From the NCBI RefSeq assembly GCF_013402815.2, contig NZ_CP058601.1:3286001-3350000 (forward strand): 64,000 nt of DNA, in the 5' to 3' direction. Made by a program: the position numbers and the translations under genes. This document shows positions 27,510-35,811 of this stretch, piece after piece. This DNA comes from Natrinema halophilum. GTDB taxonomy: Archaea; Halobacteriota; Halobacteria; Halobacteriales; Natrialbaceae. Within the stretch, counting starts at the first letter, position 1. Every line of letters starts with the position of its first letter. The notes under the pieces were generated by a model, which worked only from the letters and a program-made list of their open reading frames with translations, made no database searches and was not told where the DNA came from.

Positions 27510-29294
27510 TCATGAGACGGTAATCGTCACCTCGTGAACCGTCTCGTCGCCCGTGTTTGTGGTCGTCGTCAGCGCCACGGTGTACGCGCCCGCCGAGTCA
27601 TACCGGTGTGCGTTCCACCAGCCCGTGGCCGTCGTGCCGTCACCGAACTCCCACTCGAGGTCGGTGATCCACCGCCCTGTGCCGGACGTATCGGTCACGC
27701 TGAACGTGATCCGTTCGTCGACGCTCGCCGACGTCGTGCTCGGAGACAGCGTCGCGATCGGATCGGACGATCCGTCATCCGCTGTGGTCTCCACCGAGAC
27801 GGTCGCAACGGGCGACTCGCTGCCGGAGGCATCGATCGCCGAGACGCCGAACTGGTAGCTCGTGTTCGCCGAGAGATCCGAAACCGTCGCCGCGGTCGTT
27901 CCGGCCGCGACCTGTTGATTCACGTTCCCCTCCACGTACACAGAATAGTGGTCAAGATCGCCGTCGCTCGAGTCCGACGGGGGTTCCCAGGCGAGATCGA
28001 CGGTGGAACGAGTCTGGGCCGGCGAGGACACGTTCGACGGTGGCGCCGGCGGCGTGTCGTCTGACCCGCTGCCGTTCGACGGGTCGCCGGTCCCGGTGGC
28101 TTGCAGGCGGTTCTTGAACAACCGTCCGTGCGGGCTCGCGACCTCGTGGTCTCGGTTCAGCATAGCCGGCGACCAGGTGTGATCGAAACACCAGACCTGC
28201 CAGTGGATGTCGTAGGTGTCGAAGAGATCGAGGAACTGCTGTCCTTCGACGTCGGTGGTACCCGTAAGGTAGGGCGGGCCTTCCTCGCCGTACCCGAACT
28301 CGCTCAGGAACACCGGGACCTCCTCGGACGGCTCGCCGAAGTGCGTCGACAACGGGCGGAGGTTCTCGTGGGCATAAACGTGACCCGCGTACGCGAGGTT
28401 GTCGCCCTGGAATTCGTGTTTGGGTGCCCAGTAGGTGAACTGGCTCCACCGCGGCGACCCGATGACGACGAGGTTCCGTGACGCGTGAGACCGAATCAGG
28501 TCAACCCATGGTTGGGCAGTCTCGCGCCAGTAGAGATAGTTCTCCTCGGCACGCGGGTCAGTGACGCCGACCTCGTCCGTCGGGTCACCAGCACCGGGAT
28601 ACGGCGTCGTCGGTTCGTTGTACAGTTCGTAGATGACGTGCGAACGGTCGCTGTACCGCGGCGCAACGTGGTTCCAGAACGTCCGGATCTCCTCGTCGAG
28701 TTCCGGGGAATCCCAGTCCGGCCCTTCGGGATAATGTCGATGGTAATCCAGCATGATGTAGGCGCCGACGTCTTCGGCCGTCTGGACTGCCGGGTCGACG
28801 TACGTCTCCAGATACGTCTCCAGTTGGCTCTCGGTGAATCCTGGCGTCGGTGCGGCCGTCCCAGGGCCGTGATCACCGATATCCTGCGGCTGCATCGGTA
28901 GTCGGATGATACGCGCGTTCCAGCCCTGACTCGAGTCGGTCGCCAGTTCGATCAGCGGCTCGATGTCCATTCGCCACTCCGCGGCGGCCCGCTTCGGATC
29001 GACGACGTTGACGCCCCGCAAGTGTACCTCATTCCCAGTGGCGTCCCTGATGCGGTTGCCCTCACGGTGCAACCACGGCGTTTCGGTGGTAGTCGTGGCC
29101 GCCTCGCCGACCGAAACGGCTTGCAATCCGCTTGCCAGCGCGACCGACCCGACGGTCGACTTCACGAATACGCGCCGAGACGCGTGTCCATCTCGTCCGT
29201 CGCCGCCCCGGCTCTCCGTACTCTGGCGCTTCTCGGTATTGCTGCCTGTTCCCCTCTCGACCGTCCGCTCGATATTCTGTGGGTAGTCTGTCAT
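27510..29294 (-). CDS. Secreted GH5 endoglucanase with FN3 and PKD-like domains
   Basis: Extracellular family 5 glycoside hydrolase of 594 residues. The Tat signal is ASRRVFVKSTVG (Arg pair 40-41). The catalytic domain (about 70-400) shows RIIRLPMQPQD, DYHRHYPEG, acid/base Glu227 in YELYNEPTT, GSPRWSQFTYWAP, AGHVYAHEN and nucleophile Glu332 in FLSEFGYGE, then WQVWCFDHTW. An FN3 domain (about 414-505) follows and joins almost directly to the PKD-like domain (511-594), so this protein lacks the long Gly/Asp linker of its relatives. It shares with the first GH5 the loop RPLSTxFGEP and is clearly a paralogue. It lies 129 bp downstream of the GH12 gene, so co-transcription is plausible. Confidence 0.9.
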   Translation of the reverse strand: MTDYPQNIERTVERGTGSNTEKRQSTESRGGDGRDGHASRRVFVKSTVGSVALASGLQAVSVGEAATTTTETPWLHREGNRIRDATGNEVHLRGVNVVDPKRAAAEWRMDIEPLIELATDSSQGWNARIIRLPMQPQDIGDHGPGTAAPTPGFTESQLETYLETYVDPAVQTAEDVGAYIMLDYHRHYPEGPDWDSPELDEEIRTFWNHVAPRYSDRSHVIYELYNEPTTPYPGAGDPTDEVGVTDPRAEENYLYWRETAQPWVDLIRSHASRNLVVIGSPRWSQFTYWAPKHEFQGDNLAYAGHVYAHENLRPLSTHFGEPSEEVPVFLSEFGYGEEGPPYLTGTTDVEGQQFLDLFDTYDIHWQVWCFDHTWSPAMLNRDHEVASPHGRLFKNRLQATGTGDPSNGSGSDDTPPAPPSNVSSPAQTRSTVDLAWEPPSDSSDGDLDHYSVYVEGNVNQQVAAGTTAATVSDLSANTSYQFGVSAIDASGSESPVATVSVETTADDGSSDPIATLSPSTTSASVDERITFSVTDTSGTGRWITDLEWEFGDGTTATGWWNAHRYDSAGAYTVALTTTTNTGDETVHEVTITVS

Positions 29295-29423
29295 TCGTGT
29301 CAGTTTCGTGTCTGATAATTTGCCCCCGGTCTCCCTCAGCAGTCGAGTGTCGGTTCCGCTCGGCGGGTATCGACTACGGAGGCCGAACGGGTGCGGTAGT
29401 CCGTTTCGCGACGGGTGGACCCC

Positions 29424-30863
29424 TTACGATACCGTGATCGTTACCTCGTACATCGTCTGGTCGCCGTTGTTCGCCGTGGTCAGCAACTCGACGGTGTACG
29501 TCCCGGGCGCATCGTATCGATGGGCGTTCCACCAGCCCGTGGCCGTCGTACCGTCACCGAAATCCCACTCGAGATCGGTGATCCATCGGCCGACGCCGGA
29601 CGTGTCCTGGACGTGGAACGTGATCCGCTCGTCGACGCTCGCCGACGTCGTGCTCGGAGACAGCGTCGCGATCGGATCGGACGATCCGCCGTCGGTACCG
29701 TCATTGCCCCCAGATCCGTTATTGCCACCGGTACCGTCATCCCCTCCAGATCCGTCATCACTACCGGTGCCGTCATCCCCTCCAGATCCGTCATCACTAC
29801 CGGTGCCGTCGCCGCTGTCGGATCCGTTATCGCCATCGTCTCCGCTATCGCCACCGGTGCCGTCGTCGCTATCACCGCCGCTCCCGCTATTGCCGCTGCC
29901 ACCGCCGCTCCCGCTCGAGTAGGTGGTGCCGTTGATGGTGACGTCGAACTGGTGGAACGTGACGTCGCCCTGACTGCCTTGCCAGTATTCGTTCCCGAGT
30001 TCGATCCCGGAGATCCACTTCTGGCCGCCGACGCCGTGTCGCTCGCTCATGAAATCGATGACCGGTTTGAGGTCGACACGGCCCGATGTGAGGCCGCCCT
30101 GGACCCGGAAGATGTGGAAGTCGGCGCTCGTGCCGCCGCCGCCACCGTAGTGGACCCAGTAGTCGATGGTGTTGCCGAATTTGTCGGTCCAGACGCTCTC
30201 TTCTTTCGTACCGCCGTGACTGTGGCCGCCGCCCCAGTCGAGGACCAGCATGATCTCGTGGGTGTGTGTCTCCGACTGTTCGGAGACCGGCGCATCCATC
30301 AACCACCACTCCTCGGCGAGGTCCCACTCGCCGCCGGAGATGCTCTGATCGATGTCGACCTCGAGCTCTAATTGGTCGACGTCCCCTCGCTGGATCGGGA
30401 AGTCCCGTACCCCGGTATCCGAACCCCAGGGTTTCGTCCCGAGGAGGGCTTGCGGGTAATTCGGCGGCCCGCCACTCGTCCGCGTCGACCACTCGTATCC
30501 GTAGTCGCCGTTGTCTTCCGTCCAGATACACATGTCGACGTCGGAACTCCCCCAGTCGTTGTTGACGAGTTGAAACTGCCCGCCGCCGACCGTGGTCGTT
30601 GCGAACGATTGGCAGTTCTCCTGTCGGGCGGCCACCGTCGTACTCCCGAGCAGGGCAACTGATCCGACTACGGCGGCCGATCGCAAGAACGTCCGACGGA
30701 CAGTACCACCCGTCTCATCAGCCATCGCGAATTTCTGGTGTGGGGCGTCGTTGCCTGCAGTTTTGTGTCTCGCATCCTCAGTTCCATTGTTTTCGTGCTG
30801 TACAGTTTCGTTTCCGGGTTCGTTCGGACGACCGTTCGTTCGTGTCGATGTCTGCTCACTCAT
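29424..30863 (-). CDS. Secreted GH12 endoglucanase with linker and PKD-like domain
   Basis: Extracellular glycoside hydrolase family 12 protein of 479 residues, probably an endo-beta-1,4-glucanase. A long polar N-region precedes the Tat signal VRRTFLRSAAVVGSVALLG (Arg pair 56-57). The beta-jelly-roll catalytic domain (about 81-314) has LVNNDWGSSD, PNYPQALLGTKPW, the nucleophile candidate Glu203 in THEIMLVLDW and the acid/base candidate Glu292 in GNEYWQG. An insertion near GGGHSHGGTKEE follows the nucleophile strand. The linker (about 316-394) is rich in Gly, Ser and Asp, and the PKD-like domain (396-479) is nearly identical to that of the GH5 proteins. The ATG at 30725 would give a shorter N-region and is an alternative start. 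It is first in the glycosidase cluster. Confidence 0.88.
   Translation of the reverse strand: MSEQTSTRTNGRPNEPGNETVQHENNGTEDARHKTAGNDAPHQKFAMADETGGTVRRTFLRSAAVVGSVALLGSTTVAARQENCQSFATTTVGGGQFQLVNNDWGSSDVDMCIWTEDNGDYGYEWSTRTSGGPPNYPQALLGTKPWGSDTGVRDFPIQRGDVDQLELEVDIDQSISGGEWDLAEEWWLMDAPVSEQSETHTHEIMLVLDWGGGHSHGGTKEESVWTDKFGNTIDYWVHYGGGGGTSADFHIFRVQGGLTSGRVDLKPVIDFMSERHGVGGQKWISGIELGNEYWQGSQGDVTFHQFDVTINGTTYSSGSGGGSGNSGSGGDSDDGTGGDSGDDGDNGSDSGDGTGSDDGSGGDDGTGSDDGSGGDDGTGGNNGSGGNDGTDGGSSDPIATLSPSTTSASVDERITFHVQDTSGVGRWITDLEWDFGDGTTATGWWNAHRYDAPGTYTVELLTTANNGDQTMYEVTITVS
29690..29922 (-). repeat. Low-complexity linker repeat in the GH12 gene
   Basis: About 230 bp of imperfect units, including two copies of a block of about 40 bp with gtgccgtcatcccctccag, encode the Gly/Ser/Asp/Thr linker between the catalytic and PKD-like domains. 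Confidence 0.8.
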
Positions 30864-30927
30864 GATGTACTGGTATGCTTTCGTCGTTCGTCTGCTGCTA
30901 CCAACACCCACTATGGATGCTATCATA

Positions 30928-30944
30928 CGTTTGATTCACAAACG
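30928..30944. promoter_or_regulatory. Inverted repeat upstream of the GH12 gene
   Basis: cgtttg-attca-caaacg lies 65 nt before the GH12 start codon in an AT-rich intergenic region and is a candidate operator. The same sequence was not found at the other glycosidase genes. Confidence 0.3.
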
Positions 30945-31059
30945 GAATAAAGATTTTTACTAGTTCTTAACACGTATTGTGGCAGATGTGAACCCATCTC
31001 ATTTGCCGGATACAGCAAGTAAAACGCGTAATAGTCGGTGACGCGTCGATCCAGATACG

Positions 31060-31419
31060 ATGGTGGAAACACCCGCACGCGAGATCGGATTGGATCGGCC
31101 GGGGACCTCCAGTCTTCGTGCTGCGTTTTTCAGCGTTTGGTTCGTCGACCTCGTCGCGACGATTCTGTTCTTCGTCGTCCCATACGCGACCGAACTGAAT
31201 CCGATTACGGTCTTTCTGTACGACCTCCTCGGGCTAACTGGCGTCGTTTTCGCTGCACTCATCTACGCTGGCATCGTCGTCGGTATCAGTTCCCTCCTTT
31301 CGAGGCCGTTCGACGTCGTCTTCGTCACGTCCGTCGTTATCCTGTATGCCCTCTTTGCGAGCAGCAACGTCGTTTTGTTGATCTCCCGCGAACCACTGCT
31401 GTCGCCATTCATGCCGTAA
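31060..31419 (+). CDS. Small hypothetical membrane protein (about 3 TM)
   Basis: Unrecognised protein of 119 residues with three or four hydrophobic helices (about residues 20-42, 50-72 and 85-105) and a short cytoplasmic N-terminus. The composition is haloarchaeal and the frame is not explained by an antisense gene. It is transcribed away from the cellulase cluster. It might assist secretion or surface attachment of the enzymes, but position is the only hint. Confidence 0.6.
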   Translation: MVETPAREIGLDRPGTSSLRAAFFSVWFVDLVATILFFVVPYATELNPITVFLYDLLGLTGVVFAALIYAGIVVGISSLLSRPFDVVFVTSVVILYALFASSNVVLLISREPLLSPFMP

Positions 31420-31544
31420 TCAAACTGGTTACACGAGGTGATCGATCATTGATCCCAGCCCGAACGGTCAGTATATTTTATTGTCGACCAGTGGCCATGA
31501 GTTGGTATGCAACGTCATATCGTCCCGCGAGTAGGAGGGCGAAC

Positions 31545-31766
31545 ATGAGTGTCCGCGAGGAGTTCTGGAGCATCGTGTGTGCGCATTCCTCGTCTTTCTA
31601 TCTCATGTTCGTCTTCGTCACCGTGATGGCTGTCCTGAACGCAGCGGCAGTGGGACTCGGCGAACAGTCAGCGGGAACGATCGTCGTCTCGTTGCTCGTG
31701 TTCGTAATTCTCGGGCTGACCGGGTTCGGAATCGCCATCGTGTTATGGGTGTGCAAACGGCGATAG
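31545..31766 (+). CDS. Small hypothetical two-helix membrane protein
   Basis: Unrecognised 73-residue protein: a short polar N-terminus (MSVREEFWSIV), then two hydrophobic helices (about 20-40 and 48-70) and a basic end (WVCKRR). The start at 31545 is supported by a ggagg motif 7 nt upstream; an earlier in-frame ATG at 31497 is possible. It follows the previous small membrane protein after 125 bp and could share its transcript. Confidence 0.5.
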   Translation: MSVREEFWSIVCAHSSSFYLMFVFVTVMAVLNAAAVGLGEQSAGTIVVSLLVFVILGLTGFGIAIVLWVCKRR

Positions 31767-31951
31767 CGTGTGCGTCCTCCGTGTTCGTTCCTACCGACGC
31801 GGTTCTTCCATCGACTCGTTACCTCTCATTATCCCTCTTCGGTCGCGTATCGTCTTCACAAACGAACCTCGAAAAAGGCCGCAACTACCTAATATTTAGG
31901 CGATGCGGCCCATAGTAAAGTTCTTCTATCTGTAGCTGATTATCGCTACGT

Positions 31952-32878
31952 ATGTCTACGCAGGTCCCGGACGACGAGGAACTCCTCGAGACTGCACGGA
32001 ACGATCCCGAAAACGTCGACCTCGACGCCGTTGTCGCGCTGTTCGATGCCGAACGTGGACAGGTTCGAAACATCGCGTTGCGATGCGTGCTCTTCGTCGC
32101 AGTCGACGATCCCAGTCGCGTCGCGGAAATTAGCGAGCACGTCATCGAGCGCCTGGACGACGACTTCCCCGTCGCGGGGAGCACGGCTGCTGCAGTCCTT
32201 GCAAGTATCGCGGACGACCATCCAGACGCTGTTCGACCGGGACTTCCAGCGCTGGTTGGAAAACTCGACGAGCACCCTCCACAGACGGGGTACAGAGCGG
32301 CCCGAGCACTGTCTCCGTTTCTCGAGGAGGATCCGCGCGGATTCGTTCCGGAAGCGGACGCGCTTCTCGACGTATTGATCGATCCACCGGAAGTATGGGC
32401 TCCGAATTCGGCGGCGCTGCAGGACTTCCCTCCAGATCAGCGGCTATCGATCACGAATACGCTAACGTCGCGTCGGAACGAGATCGTCAAAGAACGGGCT
32501 CGCAACAGCGGAATTCGGGAACTTGCAGCTCATGCGCTCGTCGAGGTCACGGCCAGAGAACCCGACGCGGTCGCCGACCGACTACACGAACTCTCGCCTG
32601 CCCTCTCGAACGATCCGCCCATCGCCCGCGCGGCGACCATCGACGCGATCGCGAACGTAGCCGAAGTCGATCCGACGGCTGCAACGCCCCTGACCGACGC
32701 GCTGATCGCCCGTCTCGACGACGACGCCGAGTTCGTCCGTGCACACGCCGTCCGAGCACTCGGGTTTGCGGAAGCCGTCGATGCGGTCGACCCACTCCGC
32801 GAACTGGCAGACGATGCCACCGGCGATCTCGAGGAATTAGCTGCCGATACTGCCGACTGGATCGCCGAGTCACACTGA
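31952..32878 (+). CDS. HEAT-repeat protein
   Basis: Cytoplasmic, very acidic protein of 308 residues made of helical HEAT-like repeats, for example DPSRVAEISEHVIERLDDD, ERARNSGIRELAAHALVEV, ARAATIDAIANVAEVDP and VRAHAVRALGFAEAVDAV. Such proteins act as protein-binding scaffolds, and in archaea some function in phycocyanobilin-lyase-like or regulatory roles. No catalytic motif is present. It lies between the small membrane proteins and the ABC importer on the same strand, but nothing else ties it to sugar metabolism. Confidence 0.75.
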   Translation: MSTQVPDDEELLETARNDPENVDLDAVVALFDAERGQVRNIALRCVLFVAVDDPSRVAEISEHVIERLDDDFPVAGSTAAAVLASIADDHPDAVRPGLPALVGKLDEHPPQTGYRAARALSPFLEEDPRGFVPEADALLDVLIDPPEVWAPNSAALQDFPPDQRLSITNTLTSRRNEIVKERARNSGIRELAAHALVEVTAREPDAVADRLHELSPALSNDPPIARAATIDAIANVAEVDPTAATPLTDALIARLDDDAEFVRAHAVRALGFAEAVDAVDPLRELADDATGDLEELAADTADWIAESH

Positions 32879-32977
32879 GTGTCATCGTATTCGATGATCC
32901 GCTTTCCGTCTGGACCGTTCAGCAGTGAGCGGTCCCACCAGAGATCGTCAGCCCCTGTAATAATTGCTGAAAAATCT

Positions 32978-32996
32978 CTTCACACAATACTTGTGA
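32978..32996. promoter_or_regulatory. Inverted repeat upstream of the ABC importer operon
   Basis: ttcaca-caatact-tgtgaa lies 63 nt before the binding-protein start, in a strongly AT-rich promoter region (32960-33040). It is a candidate operator for the importer operon, inferred from position only. Confidence 0.35.
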
Positions 32997-33058
32997 AAAA
33001 TTTTGCTAATTAAAATATGACTAAATTTATGTGTGAGCAACGTTGACTAGGGAACCGT

Positions 33059-34768
33059 ATGGTTCGAAGCCAACGAAGTGGGGACTATAGCGATATAGTA
33101 TCCCGAAGAAAATTCGTATCGCTTGCGGGTGCAACGGGTGTCGCTGCAGTCGCTGGTTGTCTCGATGGCGGCGGAGGCGGTGGTAACGACTGGTTCGATG
33201 CGACGCAGGTCAATTTCGATCCCAGTAATTACCACTGGAATCTCCTCGCCGGCTGGGAAATACCACAGGACAGATTCGGCATGTTCGCCCAGTGGACGCA
33301 GTACCTGATCAAGGAAGATACGTTCCATTCGCACCTGATCAAAGAGTGGACCCACGAGAACGGGAAGATGATCCTCACGCTCTCGGAGGAGTTTACGTGG
33401 GGCAGCGGTGACAACGTAACCGCGGACGATCTCGTCTTCCAGCTCGATATCTTCAAGGCGGCCGATAAGGCGATATGGCAGTTCATCGAGGGTGCGGAGG
33501 CGACCGGCGAGTACGAACTGACCATTTCGTATCCGGAGGGAACGAACAAGGACATCATTGAATATGCATTACTCGGTACGCAAGCCGCTTATTCTCCCGA
33601 GAATTGGGAGGGGATGAACTGGGAGGAAGACCCGGCTGGCGTCGAGATTCTAGACCCCGATCCGTCGGGACCGATCGGACTGACGGATCACACTGATAAT
33701 TACGCTCAGACTGAGCCCCGAGACGGTCTCGATGACCACGCCGATCATCACCTGGCTGACCACTACAACTGGGAAGGCTACCGGGTCAAACACCGCGATG
33801 GCAACAACAAGGCCCATCAATCGTTCATCAACGGCGACACTGACGGTCAGCATAGCCTGTTTGTCGATCCAGACGTCCTGCAGCAGTTCCCGGAAGAAAT
33901 TCACGAGTTCCGGATTCCCGGCGGTTTCGGAATGGCCATCTGGTTCGATCACGAGACAGAGCCCTGGAATCAGCGAGAGGTCCGCCAGGCGCTCTATTAC
34001 TCGATAAACCGCGAGTCTGTCATCACCTCCGTCGGTGAGAGTACGAAGATCAGCCACCATCCAGCGCCGACCGGATTGACGTGGGAGACTGTCGACGAGT
34101 GGTTCGATTCCAAGGAACCGGACGGATTTACCGTCTACGAACGCGACGTCGACAAAGCGGAAGAATTACTCTCCGAAGCGGGCTACGACATGGGCGAAAT
34201 CACGGTCGAACTGACCTATCCACAGAGTTGGTCCGATTGGGCGACGGCAGCCCAGACCATCGTCGACCACCTCAACGATGCCGGCTGGGATGCGTCCGGT
34301 GATCCCAGAAAGGAGGGTCCAGGGGGGTATCTGGAATCGACCGATGTCTACGTCGCCAGGCACACGGATGGCGGGAAACCGCGCATGAACCATCCGTATT
34401 TCTCGCTGGATTTCATCCTCAGAAATCGAACGTTCAATACCGAGAAGCACTTCGCAAATTACCCTACCACGGTCGAACTCGATGGGGAGACGATCGACAT
34501 CGAAGCCGAATTGCAGGCGTTTGCAACTGCCAACGACGAAGCGACAGAGAAAGAAATCGTCGAACGCCTGGCTCGCGTCGTCAACGAAGACGTGCCCTGT
34601 ATCTACGTCACGGAGAAATACGAACAATCGTTCATTCACGGAGGCCCCTTCGAAATCGACGCAGAATCCCCACACTGCTACTCCTACTGGCCGCTGTGGT
34701 GGCTCCCCAAGGTCGATGAGAGCCTCGACGGCTACGACACGCCCGGTCTGATGAAGAAAACGGACTGA
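33059..34768 (+). CDS. ABC transporter substrate-binding lipoprotein (Opp/Dpp family, SBP_bac_5)
   Basis: Membrane-anchored binding protein of 569 residues. The N-terminus shows a Tat motif (SRRKFVSLAG) and lipobox with Cys34 (VAGCLDGG). The body is a cluster C (family 5) binding protein: TWGSGDNVTADDLVFQLDI, the hinge-region pattern IWFDHETEPWNQREVRQALYYSINRE (only part quoted in each match) and DKAEELLSEAGYD, all typical of oligopeptide and cellobiose-binding proteins such as CbtA. It heads a five-gene ABC operon (SBP, two permeases, two ATPases). Because a GH3 beta-glucosidase and secreted cellulases flank it, cello-oligosaccharides are the inferred ligand rather than peptides. Confidence 0.9.
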   Translation: MVRSQRSGDYSDIVSRRKFVSLAGATGVAAVAGCLDGGGGGGNDWFDATQVNFDPSNYHWNLLAGWEIPQDRFGMFAQWTQYLIKEDTFHSHLIKEWTHENGKMILTLSEEFTWGSGDNVTADDLVFQLDIFKAADKAIWQFIEGAEATGEYELTISYPEGTNKDIIEYALLGTQAAYSPENWEGMNWEEDPAGVEILDPDPSGPIGLTDHTDNYAQTEPRDGLDDHADHHLADHYNWEGYRVKHRDGNNKAHQSFINGDTDGQHSLFVDPDVLQQFPEEIHEFRIPGGFGMAIWFDHETEPWNQREVRQALYYSINRESVITSVGESTKISHHPAPTGLTWETVDEWFDSKEPDGFTVYERDVDKAEELLSEAGYDMGEITVELTYPQSWSDWATAAQTIVDHLNDAGWDASGDPRKEGPGGYLESTDVYVARHTDGGKPRMNHPYFSLDFILRNRTFNTEKHFANYPTTVELDGETIDIEAELQAFATANDEATEKEIVERLARVVNEDVPCIYVTEKYEQSFIHGGPFEIDAESPHCYSYWPLWWLPKVDESLDGYDTPGLMKKTD

Positions 34769-34785
34769 TCCATTCACACGTTTTT

Positions 34786-35811
34786 ATGAACTGGTACATC
34801 AAACGAACAGGACAGGCATTGTTTACGATCTGGTCGGTCATTACGATCGCGTTCGTTCTCGCGTGGAACATTCCGGGTTCCATCGTCGAGAAGATGATCG
34901 CTCGGATGGCACAATCAGGCGGTGGTGGAAGCCGAGAGGTCATCCGTGAATCGATCGAGAGCCGCCTCATGTTCGATCCGAATGCGTCGATCTTCGAGGC
35001 GTACGTAACGTACATGACGGAATTAGCCCAGGGTAATCTCGGGTATTCCATCGTAGCGAGCAAAAACGTCAGCGCAGAAATCGCCGATACGCTCCCGTGG
35101 ACGCTGCTCGTGATGTCGCTCGCGACTCTCGGGATGTTCGCCATCTCCCTGTCGCTGGGCGCGATCATGGCCTATCGAGAAGGATCCCGATTCGACCTCG
35201 CTAACACCATCGTCGGGACCGTCACGACCTCGATACCCTACTTCGTCGCCGCGCTCTTGCTAATCCTCTGGGTCGGCCACAGCGACGCCCCGATCCTCGA
35301 ACTATTCCCGGAGGCCGGACGGCGACCTGCAAAGTACCAAATCGAACCCGGCCTCACCCTCGCGTACGCGTGGGGTGTGCTCAGACACGCGACGCTTCCC
35401 GCATTGTCGTATATCATTACCGGGTACGGCTTGCTCGCGCTTTCGATGCGCGGCAACAGCATCCAGACACTCGGCGAGGACTACGTCCGCGTTGCCGAAC
35501 TTCGCGGCCTCCCATCCCGGCGGATCGCACTCCGATACGTCGGTCGGAACGCCGTTCTCCCGCTGTACACAAGCCTGCTGCTCGCGGTTGGCTCCATGCT
35601 GGGAGCGTCCGTCGTGCTCGAACAGATTTTCCAGTACAAAGGCATCGGATATCGGATGTTTCAGGCGATAAACAATAGTGACATCACGCTCATGATGGGA
35701 ACGTTCATCGTCATCTCGGTATGCATGGTGATCTCGACGTTCATCGCAGACGTGACCTACAGCTTCCTGGATCCGCGGATCAAATCGGGTGATCAAGGTG
35801 AAGCCTACTGA
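34786..35811 (+). CDS. ABC transporter permease (DppB/OppB type)
   Basis: Inner-membrane permease of 341 residues. It has the OppB layout: TM1 immediately at the N-terminus (RTGQALFTIWSVITIAFV), a long extracellular loop, then five helices. The cytoplasmic EAA-like loop is DYVRVAELRGLPSRRIALRYVGRNA, which docks with the ATPases. It starts 17 bp after the binding-protein gene, with no room for a separate promoter, and overlaps the next permease by about 23 bp. It forms the translocation pore with the DppC-type partner. Confidence 0.92.
   Translation: MNWYIKRTGQALFTIWSVITIAFVLAWNIPGSIVEKMIARMAQSGGGGSREVIRESIESRLMFDPNASIFEAYVTYMTELAQGNLGYSIVASKNVSAEIADTLPWTLLVMSLATLGMFAISLSLGAIMAYREGSRFDLANTIVGTVTTSIPYFVAALLLILWVGHSDAPILELFPEAGRRPAKYQIEPGLTLAYAWGVLRHATLPALSYIITGYGLLALSMRGNSIQTLGEDYVRVAELRGLPSRRIALRYVGRNAVLPLYTSLLLAVGSMLGASVVLEQIFQYKGIGYRMFQAINNSDITLMMGTFIVISVCMVISTFIADVTYSFLDPRIKSGDQGEAY

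Noticed and set aside
22209-29922. Tandem short repeats as a CRISPR array
   Set aside because: Units are in frame within coding linkers, contain no distinct spacers, and translate to Gly/Ser/Asp peptide.
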